Source: a bacterium HR41 (GTDB taxonomy: Bacteria > Actinomycetota > Thermoleophilia > Solirubrobacterales > Thermoleophilaceae). Taken from it: a stretch of 5,910 nucleotides of DNA. The notes under the pieces are model-generated. The model was not told where the DNA came from, did no database searches, and worked only from the letters and a program-made list of their open reading frames with translations. Within the stretch, counting starts at the first letter, position 1; every line of letters starts with the position of its first letter. Of this stretch, positions 1-5,910 are shown piece after piece. The DNA lies in the NCBI GenBank assembly GCA_002898855.1, contig BEIR01000091.1, positions 1 to 5,910 of the forward strand, read 5' to 3'. The translations under genes and the position numbers were made by a program.

Positions 1-1222
1 CGTCGCCCAGCGCCAGCACGGTCGCCAGGTCCTTGTCGCCCCGCCCCGACAACGTCACCAGCGTGACCGCACCGGGCGCGGGATCTTCGTAGAGCACGTA
101 CGCGAGGGCGTGGGCGGGTTCGAGCGCCGGGATGATGCCCTCGGCGCGCGAGACCGCGCGGAACGCGCGCAGCGCCGCCGCGTCATCGACAGCGACGTAG
201 CGCACCCGACCCGTGTCGCGCAGGTACGCGTGCTCGGGTCCGGAGCCTGGGTAGTCGAGCCCCGCCGATACCGAGTGCGCCTCGAGCACCTGGCCCCATT
301 CGTCGTGCAGCACGGCCTCGAAAGCGCCGTGCAGCACGCCGCGCGCGCCGGTGGTCAGCGGCGCCGAGTGGCGACCGCTCGCGATCCCCTCCCCTGCCGC
401 CTCGACGCCGACCAGCTCGACCGTGTCGTCGCCGAGGAAAGCAGCGAACGTGCCGATCGCGTTGGAGCCACCGCCCACGCAAGCAACGACACGGTCCGGC
501 AGCCTCCCGAGCCGCTCGAGCATCTGCGCGCGCGCTTCTTCCCCGATCACGCGCTGCAGGTCGCGCACGAGCGCGGGATACGGGGCCGGACCCACCGCCG
601 AGCCGATCACGTAGTGGGTCGTCTCGACGTTAGTGACCCAGTCGCGGATCGCCGCGCTAACCGCCTCCTTGAGCGTGCGAGCGCCCGCCTCGACCGGCTT
701 CACCTGCGCCCCCAGAAGCTGCATGCGTTCGACGTTCGGCCGCTGGCGGCGGATGTCCTCGCTGCCCATGTAGACAACGCACTCGAGGCCGAGCAGCGCG
801 CATGCGGTAGCGCACGCCACGCCGTGCTGACCGGCCCCCGTTTCGGCGATCACGCGCCGCTTTCCCATCCGCAGCGCGAGCAGCGCCTGTCCGCGGGCGT
901 TGTTGATCTTGTGCGCACCAGTGTGGAGCAGGTCCTCGCGCTTCAGGTAGATCTCGCCACCGGTCGACTGCGAGAGCCTGCGAGCGTGGTACAGCGGTGT
1001 CGGCCGACCGGCGTAGTCGCGCAGCAGGTCGCCGAGCTCGGAGCGAAAGGTCGGCTCGTCACGCAACTTGGCCCACGCCCGCTCGAGCTCGTCGAGCGCG
1101 GGGATCAAGGTCTCGGGCACGTAGCGCCCGCCATAGGGGCCGAACCGCCGTGGCGGCAGCGTCGACGTGCCGGCGACACGTTCGCGGCCGCCCCCGACGA
1201 TACCTTCGCGGGCGCCCGTCAC
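1..1222 (-). CDS. trpB: Tryptophan synthase beta chain (partial, last residues missing)
   Basis: TrpB condenses indole with L-serine to make tryptophan, using PLP, in a cytosolic alpha2-beta2 complex with TrpA. I translated 407 codons from a GTG at 1222; the frame runs off the left edge just after a SGRGDKD motif (residues 392-398), so only a few residues are lost. Visible marks are [13 protein letters not shown] near the N-terminus (about 25-37), [14 protein letters not shown] with the PLP lysine at residue 105, AETGAGQHG with the catalytic glutamate at 127, the phosphate-binding GGGSN at 250-254, and [10 protein letters not shown] at 322-331. The GTG overlaps the trpF stop in a GTGA, which fixes the start and implies translational coupling; no strong Shine-Dalgarno precedes it. 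This is the classical TrpB1 type rather than TrpB2. One oddity is Ala213 in GPAPYP, where most homologues have GPHPYP. trpA is expected beyond the edge but is not visible. Confidence 0.97.
   Translation of the reverse strand, partial: MTGAREGIVGGGRERVAGTSTLPPRRFGPYGGRYVPETLIPALDELERAWAKLRDEPTFRSELGDLLRDYAGRPTPLYHARRLSQSTGGEIYLKREDLLHTGAHKINNARGQALLALRMGKRRVIAETGAGQHGVACATACALLGLECVVYMGSEDIRRQRPNVERMQLLGAQVKPVEAGARTLKEAVSAAIRDWVTNVETTHYVIGSAVGPAPYPALVRDLQRVIGEEARAQMLERLGRLPDRVVACVGGGSNAIGTFAAFLGDDTVELVGVEAAGEGIASGRHSAPLTTGARGVLHGAFEAVLHDEWGQVLEAHSVSAGLDYPGSGPEHAYLRDTGRVRYVAVDDAAALRAFRAVSRAEGIIPALEPAHALAYVLYEDPAPGAVTLVTLSGRGDKDLATVLALGD
1219..1222 (-). other. GTGA stop/start overlap of trpF and trpB
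   Basis: The trpF stop TGA (1221-1219) and the trpB start GTG (1222-1220) share a GTGA tetranucleotide. Such overlaps usually mean that the ribosome finishing the first gene re-initiates on the second. This suits the lack of a strong Shine-Dalgarno before trpB. Confidence 0.85.
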
Positions 1223-1953
1223 CGGCGCCCCGCTTTCGCGCCTGCCAGCGGCGAGCGCCCGTGGGGGAGCTGAGCGGCGCTGGTTTGCGACTGCGTCGCG
1301 GGCATCTCGGCCTCGTGCGCGAGCTCGCGGTCGGCGGCAGCGACCGCGGCCACGAGCTCCCGCACCCGGGCCAGATCCTTGTCGCCGGGGCGCCGCTCGA
1401 CACCCGACGAGACATCGACCGCGAAGGGACGCACGGCGGCGATCGCGGCGGCCACGTTGTCGGGGTTCAAGCCACCGGCGAGGATCACCGGCACGCCGTG
1501 GTCGTGCATCCGGGCAAGCTCCCAGTTGAACGTCGCGCCGGTGCCGCCGGGTGTGCCGGGGACGTAGGCGTCGAGCAGGTGGTAGTCGACGTGGTAGGGC
1601 TGCAGCGAGCGAACGGTCGCCGCGTCACGTACGCGCACCGCCTTCACGACCTTGCAACCGGTGCGCCGTGCTACCTCGGCGCAGAACGCCGGACCCTCGT
1701 GGCCGTGGAGCTGCACAGCGGTGAGCAGGCAGCGATCGGCGAGCCAAACGATCTCGTCGAGCGGCTGGTCGACGAAAACGCCCACCACCTCGGCCCGGCG
1801 TTTGAGCAGCTGGCCGATCGCCTCCGCCGCTTCGACGCTGCAGGCGCGCGGGCTATGCGGCCAGAGCACGAACCCCACCGCCCACACGCCGAGATCGGCG
1901 CAGGCGAGCGCCTGGTCGGGATCGGTGAGGCCACAGACCTTGACCCTCGTCAC
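1219..1953 (-). CDS. trpF: Phosphoribosylanthranilate isomerase
   Basis: TrpF is a cytosolic TIM-barrel enzyme that converts N-(5-phosphoribosyl)anthranilate to the carboxyphenylamino-deoxyribulose phosphate used by TrpC (Amadori rearrangement). The 244-residue product shows VKVCGL with the catalytic cysteine at residue 7, VQLHG at 80-84, LLDAY with the catalytic aspartate at 128, AGGLNPDNV at 159-167, and DVSSGVE at 180-186 followed by PGDKD, together forming the active site and phosphate site. The family core of about 205 residues ends near residue 211; the last 33 residues are a Q/S/A/R-rich tail with no recognised domain. The start is a GTG at 1953. No other usable in-frame start lies just upstream, and the enzyme core begins immediately, but no Shine-Dalgarno is visible. 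The gene follows htrA by 112 bp and overlaps trpB by 4 bp. Confidence 0.96.
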   Translation of the reverse strand: MTRVKVCGLTDPDQALACADLGVWAVGFVLWPHSPRACSVEAAEAIGQLLKRRAEVVGVFVDQPLDEIVWLADRCLLTAVQLHGHEGPAFCAEVARRTGCKVVKAVRVRDAATVRSLQPYHVDYHLLDAYVPGTPGGTGATFNWELARMHDHGVPVILAGGLNPDNVAAAIAAVRPFAVDVSSGVERRPGDKDLARVRELVAAVAAADRELAHEAEMPATQSQTSAAQLPHGRSPLAGAKAGRR

Positions 1954-2065
1954 GCAGTCAATCGTGGCACAGCCGCCCGTGGACGTGCCTGCGCGGCTGC
2001 CGCGCCGATCGCGCTCGCGACCGCCTGGCGACGGGGAGCCTCGGCGCCGGCAGGAGCGGGATCGC
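1954..2065 (-). other. htrA-trpF intergenic gap
   Basis: This 112-bp gap is very GC-rich. It has no gene, no clear Shine-Dalgarno and no AT-rich promoter-like patch. The only structure I see is the palindrome at 1991-2005. Without a T-tract terminator, transcription from htrA into trpF looks possible. That is inference. Confidence 0.5.
1991..2005. repeat. Short GC-rich inverted repeat between htrA and trpF
   Basis: GCGCGG and CCGCGC arms flank a 3-nt loop (GCGCGGCTGCCGCGC on the plus strand). In RNA it could form a tight 6-bp hairpin. No run of T follows on the minus strand, so it does not fit a classical intrinsic terminator. In such GC-rich DNA a short palindrome may be chance. Confidence 0.35.
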
Positions 2066-3274
2066 TCAAGGCAGCGGCGATTCTTCCTGGAGCGTTTGGG
2101 TGGCGAGCCGCGCCGGACGCGTACCCAGCTCGACCTGGGTCGTGCGCCGCTCGCGGCCGCGGTAGTAGACGATGCGCACGGTGTCGCCGGGGCTGCGCTC
2201 GCCGATTATCGCTGTGACGTCCTCGGCCGAGCGCACGCGCCGACCGTCGATCTCGACGATCACGTCGCCGCCGGCGCGCAACCCGTTCTCGAGCCTGGTG
2301 CGGCCACCTCGCAAGCCGGCCCGCGCCGCTGGCGAGCGGGGAACGACCGTTGTGATCAAGGCGCCGCTGCGCACCGGCAGGTTGAGGTCCTCGGCCAGCT
2401 GCGAGGTCAGATCGGTCATCTCGATACCGAGGTAGGCGCGCTTCACGACGCCGCCTTCTTTGAGCTGTGGCAGCAAGCGTTTGGCGAGGTCGATCGGCAC
2501 TGCGAAGCCGATCCCCACGGAGCCGCGGCTGCCGCCCGTCACGATCTGCGAGTTGATCCCGATCACGCGACCCTCGGCGTCGAGTAGCGGACCACCGGAG
2601 TTGCCCGGGTTGATGGCAGCGTCGGTCTGGATCGCGTTGGGGATTGTGAACCCGTTCGGCGCCTGGATCTGTCGCTGCACGGCCGAAACGATGCCGGTGG
2701 TGACAGTGCGCGAAAGACCGAACGGGTTACCGATCGCGACGACCGGATCGCCGACCTTCACGCGCGCCGAGCTGCCCAGCGGCAGCGGCACAAGCCTGCC
2801 GCCGACACGGTCGGGATCGACCTTGACGACGGCGAGGTCCGACGAGGGGTCGCGACCTTTGAGCTCGGCAGGCACCAGCTCGCCGTTCTCGCTGAAGCGC
2901 ACAGCGATCGAGCGCGCACCCTCGACGACGTGCCAGTTGGTGAGGATGTTGCCGTCGCGGTCGAGAACGACGCCCGAACCTGTGGCTTCCTCGTTCGGCG
3001 ACGGCAGACCGAACGGGGAGGTGTCGGTGCCGCCCTGGGCTTCGACGTAGACCACGCCCGGACCGGCTTCGCGGTAGACGGCGCTGACGTCGAGAGAACT
3101 GCCGCCCGAGCCGCGCACGACGGTGCGCTCGCGCACGACGTCGCGCGTCTCGCCGAAGTCGACGACACCCGCCACGCCGAGCAGCAACACGACGGCAGCG
3201 GCGAGCAGCCCGCCGACCACACCGGACAGCAGGTGCCCTACCGCGATCTTGCGACCCCCATTCTGTTCCTCCAT
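2066..3274 (-). CDS. HtrA/DegP-type membrane-anchored serine protease with one PDZ domain
   Basis: This S1C-family trypsin-like protease probably degrades or refolds damaged proteins outside the cytoplasmic membrane. The 402-residue product has a short polar N-terminus, one hydrophobic segment at about 15-38 (signal anchor, N-terminus inside), and a linker to about 65. The protease domain follows, with a complete triad: His115 in TNWHVVEG, Asp146 in SSDLAVVKV, and Ser226 in NPGNSGGPL. A single PDZ domain spans about 279-389, opening with the carboxylate-binding loop YLGIE and containing GGDVIVEIDG. It starts with ATG at 3274, the only ATG among the genes here, without a strong Shine-Dalgarno. 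It sits between trpC (81 bp upstream) and trpF (112 bp downstream) on the same strand, behind a tandem-repeat region likely to control it. It has no known role in tryptophan synthesis. HtrA, DegP, DegQ or PepD naming cannot be decided from sequence alone. Confidence 0.95.
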   Translation of the reverse strand: MEEQNGGRKIAVGHLLSGVVGGLLAAAVVLLLGVAGVVDFGETRDVVRERTVVRGSGGSSLDVSAVYREAGPGVVYVEAQGGTDTSPFGLPSPNEEATGSGVVLDRDGNILTNWHVVEGARSIAVRFSENGELVPAELKGRDPSSDLAVVKVDPDRVGGRLVPLPLGSSARVKVGDPVVAIGNPFGLSRTVTTGIVSAVQRQIQAPNGFTIPNAIQTDAAINPGNSGGPLLDAEGRVIGINSQIVTGGSRGSVGIGFAVPIDLAKRLLPQLKEGGVVKRAYLGIEMTDLTSQLAEDLNLPVRSGALITTVVPRSPAARAGLRGGRTRLENGLRAGGDVIVEIDGRRVRSAEDVTAIIGERSPGDTVRIVYYRGRERRTTQVELGTRPARLATQTLQEESPLP

Positions 3275-3283
3275 CGCCCGCCA

Positions 3284-3313
3284 TTTAAACCGATCGCGCT
3301 AAGCGCTACCTAA
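3284..3313 (-). promoter_or_regulatory. Candidate promoter of the htrA-type gene
   Basis: On the minus strand TTAGGT (3313-3308) and TTTAAA (3289-3284) lie 18 bp apart, in the order of a -35 and a -10 box. TTTAAA matches 4 of 6 bases of TATAAT; the -35 match is weak. It is the most AT-rich spot in a very GC-rich window. Transcription would start only a few bases before the ATG, so the mRNA would be leaderless or nearly so. The assignment is tentative. Confidence 0.35.
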
Positions 3314-3339
3314 GAGAAGGCTTAGAGAAAGCCGAGAGC
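3296..3339 (-). promoter_or_regulatory. Four tandem 11-bp units upstream of htrA (candidate response-regulator site)
   Basis: Four abutting 11-mers read on the minus strand GCTCTCGGCTT (3339-3329), TCTCTAAGCCT (3328-3318), TCTCTTAGGTA (3317-3307) and GCGCTTAGCGC (3306-3296). C at position 2, CT at 4-5 and G at 8 are shared by all; the last three contain TCTAAG, TCTTAG and GCTTAG spaced exactly 11 bp (hexamer-N5-hexamer). Direct repeats one helical turn apart are typical of OmpR-family response-regulator sites. The pneumococcal CiaR site, which controls htrA there, has the same hexamer-N5-hexamer layout. The regulator here is unknown. Confidence 0.45.
3319..3333. repeat. Small inverted repeat between trpC and htrA
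   Basis: GGCTT and AAGCC arms flank a 5-nt loop. On the minus strand the hairpin is followed by a pyrimidine-rich TTCTCTT, so it could be a weak terminator for trpC transcripts. It overlaps the tandem 11-bp units, so the symmetry may instead belong to a protein-binding site. Confidence 0.3.
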
Positions 3340-3356
3340 CGCGCGTGCCGCGGGCT
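3337..3356 (-). terminator. Possible weak hairpin at the trpC end
   Basis: Starting at the last base of the trpC stop codon, AGCC-C-GCG pairs with CGCGGCT around a short GCACG loop: 7 bp with one bulged C. A pyrimidine-rich CTCGGCTTTCTC follows rather than a true T run. It could terminate or attenuate trpGDC transcripts before htrA, but the evidence is thin. Confidence 0.25.
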
Positions 3357-4147
3357 TACGCTTGGCTGGGCTCGCCGGAACGGGTGAGCTCCCGGACCGC
3401 CGCCTCGAGATCGGGGGCGCGCATCAGGGCGGTGCCGACGAGCACCGCATCGACCCCGATCTGTTCGAGCTCCTCGATCTGGGCGCGCGTCTCGATGCCC
3501 GACTCGGAGACCACGATCTTGCCCGCCGGGATGCTCGGCAAGAGGTCGAACGTGCGACGGATGTCGACGGTGAAGTCGGTCAGATCGCGGTTGTTGATGC
3601 CGATGACATCGGCGTCGACGGCCAGCGCGCGCTCGAGATCGTCCTCGTTAGCCACCTCGACGAGCGCGTCGAGATCGAGCTCCGCCGCGAGGCTAAGTAG
3701 CCGCCCGAGCTCACGGTCGCGCAGCGCCGCCACGACCAGCAGCACGGCGTCGGCACCGACCGCCTTCGCCTCGTAAACCTGGTACGGGTCGATCGTGAAG
3801 TCCTTGCGCAGGATCGGCAGGTCCGTTGCCGCCCGCGCCGCACGCAGGTCGGCGAGCGAGCCGCCGAAGTGGCGCTCCTCCGTGAGCACCGAGATAGCAG
3901 CTGCGCCGCCGCGCTCGTAGGCGCTGACGACGTCGGCCACATCGAGGTCGTCGCGGATCGTGCCGGCCGAAGGCGACCGGCGCTTGTACTCGGCGATAAC
4001 CGAGGTGCCCGGGCGGGCCAGCGCCTCGGCGAACGGGCGGCCGCCGCGATCGAGCTCGACGAGGCGCTCGAGCTCGCGCAGCGGTAGCTCCGCGCGGCGG
4101 CGCGCGAGCGCCTCACGCGTGGCGGCGATCAGCGCGTCGAGCCGCAC
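3356..4147 (-). CDS. trpC: Indole-3-glycerol-phosphate synthase
   Basis: TrpC closes the indole ring of carboxyphenylamino-deoxyribulose phosphate with loss of CO2 and water, giving indole-3-glycerol phosphate for TrpA; it is a cytosolic TIM-barrel enzyme. The 263-residue product matches the usual monofunctional length, and TrpF is a separate gene here. Visible signatures are VIAEYKRRSPSAG (Glu53, Lys55), TEERHFGGS (89-97), ILRKDF with the catalytic lysine at 115, LVEV with the active-site glutamate at 164, IGINNRDL (182-189), VSESGI (213-218) and the phosphate-binding VGTALM (237-242). The start is GTG at 4147, chosen because GGAGG lies 8 nt upstream and the helix before the barrel begins right after it. 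It follows trpD by 52 bp and is followed by the htrA-type gene after 81 bp. Confidence 0.97.
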   Translation of the reverse strand: MRLDALIAATREALARRRAELPLRELERLVELDRGGRPFAEALARPGTSVIAEYKRRSPSAGTIRDDLDVADVVSAYERGGAAAISVLTEERHFGGSLADLRAARAATDLPILRKDFTIDPYQVYEAKAVGADAVLLVVAALRDRELGRLLSLAAELDLDALVEVANEDDLERALAVDADVIGINNRDLTDFTVDIRRTFDLLPSIPAGKIVVSESGIETRAQIEELEQIGVDAVLVGTALMRAPDLEAAVRELTRSGEPSQA

Positions 4148-4155
4148 CCTTGACG

Positions 4156-4160
4156 CCTCC
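4156..4160 (-). promoter_or_regulatory. Shine-Dalgarno of trpC
   Basis: GGAGG on the minus strand ends 8 nt before the GTG at 4147 and fixes that start. It is the only strong ribosome binding site I see in the window; trpD, trpF and the htrA-type gene lack one. Confidence 0.75.
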
Positions 4161-4199
4161 GGCAGGTCGCGTTGCCCGATCCGTTCGCTGCCACCACGC

Positions 4200-5243
4200 C
4201 TAGCCTGCGCCGACCGGAGCGAGCTCGCGCGTCATCTGTACCCACCGCTCCAGGAGCTCGGCGGCGGCGCCGCTGTCGACAGCCGCGGCTGCACGCTCGG
4301 CTCCCTCGCGCAGCGTCCCCACCGTTCCCGCGACGTAGAGCGCCGCGGCGGCGTTTATCACCGCGACCGTCCTTTCGGGAATCCGCTCGCCGGCGAGGAT
4401 CGCGCGCGTGATCGCGGCGTTCTCGCCCGGGTCGCCGGCGCGCACACGGTCGACGGCGATCGGCTCGATCCCGAACGTCGCGGGATCGATGGTTCCGCTC
4501 CTCGTCTCGCCGTCGCGAACCTCGACGTAGGCGGTCGGGGCGCTGGCGCTGATCTCGTCGAGGCCGTCGGCGCTCGCGACGACCAGGCAGTGGTCGCACC
4601 CGAGCCGCGCTAACGCCGCCGCGAGCGGTTCCAGGAACGCTTTGTCGGCGACCCCGATCACCTGCCGGCGCACACCCGCGGGGTTGGTAAGCGGACCGAG
4701 GAAGTTGAAAATCGTCCGCACTGCCAGCTCGCGCCGGACGGGCACGACGTGGCGGGTGGCAGCGTGGTGGAGCGGCGCGAACATGAAGCCGAACCCGGTC
4801 TCGGCAATCGTGCGCGCGATCAGCTCGGGAGGGAGCTCGATGCACGCTCCGAGCGCCTCGAGCAGATCGGCCGAACCGGAGCGACTCGTGGCCGAGCGGT
4901 TGCCGTGCTTGGCGACGGTCACACCTGCTGCCGCCGCGATCAGCGCCGCGGTCGTCGAAACGTTAAAGGTAGGCCGACCGCCGCCGGTGCCGGCGGTGTC
5001 GATCGCCACCACGCCGTCCGGCAGCGTCACGGGTAGCGCGCGCTCGCGCATCGCCTCGGCGAGCCCGACGATCTCGTCGACGGTCTCGCCCTTCGTGCGC
5101 AAAGCGATCAGGAACGCGGCCGTCTGGGCGTCGGAAGCCCGTCCAGCCATGATCTCGCCGAGCGCCGCGCGCGCCTCCTCGGGCGGCAAGTTCTCGCGCC
5201 GGGCTAGCCGCTCTATGACCTCGGTCAGCAGGGGATTAGGCAC
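4200..5243 (-). CDS. trpD: Anthranilate phosphoribosyltransferase
   Basis: TrpD transfers the phosphoribosyl group of PRPP to anthranilate, the second step of the pathway, in the cytosol. The 347-residue product has the helical N-terminal domain (LTEVIERLARRENL, then a Q/T/AAFLIALRTKGET stretch around 40-54) and the class III phosphoribosyltransferase signatures: DTAGTGGG (82-89), FNVST (93-97), KHGNR (112-116), SADLLEALG (124-132), VRRELAVRTIFN (169-180), GPLTNP (183-188) and the Mg-binding Asp229-Glu230 pair in GLDEIS. I chose GTG at 5243 because the family N-terminus begins there, 17 bp after the trpG stop. The frame stays open upstream as far as about 5681, but there it reads an Arg/Gly-rich shadow of trpG, so the longer form is unlikely. 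No clear Shine-Dalgarno precedes the GTG; coupling to trpG is probable. Confidence 0.96.
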   Translation of the reverse strand: MPNPLLTEVIERLARRENLPPEEARAALGEIMAGRASDAQTAAFLIALRTKGETVDEIVGLAEAMRERALPVTLPDGVVAIDTAGTGGGRPTFNVSTTAALIAAAAGVTVAKHGNRSATSRSGSADLLEALGACIELPPELIARTIAETGFGFMFAPLHHAATRHVVPVRRELAVRTIFNFLGPLTNPAGVRRQVIGVADKAFLEPLAAALARLGCDHCLVVASADGLDEISASAPTAYVEVRDGETRSGTIDPATFGIEPIAVDRVRAGDPGENAAITRAILAGERIPERTVAVINAAAALYVAGTVGTLREGAERAAAAVDSGAAAELLERWVQMTRELAPVGAG

Positions 5244-5260
5244 GTCTCGTTGGGGGAAGC

Positions 5261-5839
5261 CTACGCGTTCGCGCTGTCCGGAGCGAGGGTCAGAAAGTTC
5301 GCCAGCATCGTACGCCCGTGCGGCGTCAGCACCGACTCGGGGTGGAACTGCACCCCCTCGACAGGGAGCGAGCGGTGGCGTAGCCCCATCAGCACCTCGC
5401 CTGCCCAAGCGGTCGCGGCAAGCTCGGGAGGTAGATCGAGATCGACCACCAGCGAGTGGTATCGACCGACCTCGATCGGTGTCGGCAGACCGCTGAAAAC
5501 GCCCTTGCCGTCGTGCTCGATCGTCGCCGCCTTGCCGTGCACCGGTTGCCCCCGCACGACCCGTCCGCCGAACGCCACAGCGATCGCCTGGTGGCCGAGA
5601 CAGATGCCGAGCACCGGCACCCCTGCCTCGCCGAAACGGCGGATCGCCGCCACCGAGATGCCCGCCTCGCGCGGCGTGCACGGCCCCGGCGAGACGACCA
5701 GCCGCTCGCCGCGCTCGCGTGCTCGTGCCAACAGGTCGTCGACCGTCGCGGAGTCGTTGCGCACCACCGCCACCTCGGCACCGAGCTCGCCCAACAGTTG
5801 CACCACGTTGTAGGTGAAGGAGTCGTAGTTGTCGATCAC
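5261..5839 (-). CDS. trpG: Anthranilate synthase glutamine amidotransferase component (start uncertain)
   Basis: TrpG is the class I glutaminase that releases ammonia from glutamine and channels it to TrpE, which makes anthranilate from chorismate. From a GTG at 5839 the product has 192 residues: IDNYDSFTYN at the N-terminus, VSPGPCTP (49-56), GICLGHQAI with the catalytic Cys80, VHGK (100-103), and GVQFHPES with the triad partners His166 and Glu168. PabA, the folate paralogue, is nearly identical in motifs, but the neighbouring trpDC favours TrpG; it may serve both. The start is not settled. The frame continues upstream without a stop to the window edge, and the three residues before the GTG (RVL) complete the usual first beta strand. 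The GTG also overlaps a TGA in another frame (GTGA). Function is secure, exact N-terminus is not. Confidence 0.94.
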   Translation of the reverse strand: MIDNYDSFTYNVVQLLGELGAEVAVVRNDSATVDDLLARARERGERLVVSPGPCTPREAGISVAAIRRFGEAGVPVLGICLGHQAIAVAFGGRVVRGQPVHGKAATIEHDGKGVFSGLPTPIEVGRYHSLVVDLDLPPELAATAWAGEVLMGLRHRSLPVEGVQFHPESVLTPHGRTMLANFLTLAPDSANA

Positions 5840-5910
5840 GAGGACGCGCCGCGGGGAGGCGCCGTCGGCGCCGCTGCGGCGCTGCGAGCTAGCGACTGTC
5901 GCCTCCGGGC
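5840..5910 (-). other. Open frame upstream of trpG: end of an upstream gene or TrpE-TrpG linker
   Basis: All 23 complete codons before the trpG GTG are open in the trpG frame, reading roughly PEATVASSQRRSG, then ADGASPRRVL, with mostly G or C in third positions and no ATG, GTG, TTG or CTG. A second frame is also open here and stops at TGA 5838-5836, overlapping the GTG. The third stops at TAG 5891-5889. So this is either a linker in a TrpE-TrpG fusion, an N-terminal extension whose start lies outside, or the tail of an upstream gene (probably trpE) in another frame. No TrpE motif is visible. Confidence 0.5.

Noticed and set aside
110..1273. Long plus-strand open frame (387 codons) opposite trpB
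   Set aside because: Its translation is R/A/H/E-rich with no recognisable motif, and it lies antisense to a motif-complete trpB. GC-rich DNA gives long antisense frames by chance.
1991..2005. Intrinsic terminator after htrA
   Set aside because: The short palindrome lacks a following T run on the minus strand and lies about 60 bp past the htrA stop, so it is listed only as a repeat.
997..2587. Plus-strand open frames spanning the trpB-trpF-htrA junctions
   Set aside because: They are Arg/Ala-rich, match no family I recognise, and run across three well-supported minus-strand genes. They are read as shadows.
2727..3284. Alternative minus-strand frame starting with ATG at 3284, 10 bp before the htrA start
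   Set aside because: It is out of phase with the HtrA domains and translates to an Arg-rich shadow. The true protease frame starts at 3274.
4200..5681. A 493-codon version of trpD starting inside trpG
   Set aside because: The first roughly 146 codons are an out-of-phase Arg/Gly-rich reading of trpG. The TrpD family N-terminus begins at the GTG at 5243.
5840..5910. trp leader peptide, T-box or TRAP-type attenuator
   Set aside because: The stretch before trpG looks coding rather than regulatory, and no Trp-codon leader is visible. Any such element would lie upstream of the first gene, outside the window.
1..5910. CRISPR array, insertion sequence, tRNA or rRNA gene, phage or defence system
   Set aside because: I saw no spaced repeats, transposase motifs, cloverleaf or rRNA-like sequence. 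Nearly all of the window is accounted for by six known protein families.

Overview
This window is a GC-rich stretch of bacterial chromosome in which every supportable gene lies on the minus strand. It carries most of a tryptophan-biosynthesis operon. Read in the direction of transcription (right to left), the order is trpG, trpD, trpC, an HtrA/DegP-type serine protease gene, trpF and trpB. The upstream end (possible trpE, right edge) and the last residues of trpB (left edge) are cut off. High GC, frequent GTG starts, GC-rich third codon positions and a single-TM, single-PDZ HtrA suggest a high-GC Actinobacteria-like organism, possibly one of the deep-branching Thermoleophilia/Rubrobacter type. 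That placement is inference; there is no rRNA or other marker here.

Layout. 5840-5910: open frame in phase with trpG, either the end of an upstream gene or a TrpE-TrpG linker. 5261-5839: TrpG (anthranilate synthase glutaminase). 4200-5243: TrpD, 17 bp downstream of trpG. 3356-4147: TrpC (indole-3-glycerol-phosphate synthase) with a good Shine-Dalgarno sequence. 3275-3355: an 81-bp gap, the most AT-rich patch in the window, holding small hairpins and four tandem 11-bp units just ahead of the protease gene. 2066-3274: membrane-anchored HtrA protease. 1954-2065: a 112-bp gap with one short palindrome. 1219-1953: TrpF. 1-1222: TrpB, whose GTG start overlaps the trpF stop in a GTGA tetranucleotide.

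The trp products act in sequence. TrpG supplies ammonia to TrpE for anthranilate; TrpD adds phosphoribose; TrpF isomerises the product; TrpC closes the indole ring; TrpB, with TrpA, joins indole to serine. The protease has no known role in this pathway. Its insertion between trpC and trpF, behind what looks like its own control region, is the main oddity. I see no tRNA, rRNA, CRISPR array, insertion sequence or phage gene, and no wholly new system. The best leads are the tandem repeats before htrA, the consequence of an htrA-driven trpFB half-operon, and the unresolved trpG start.
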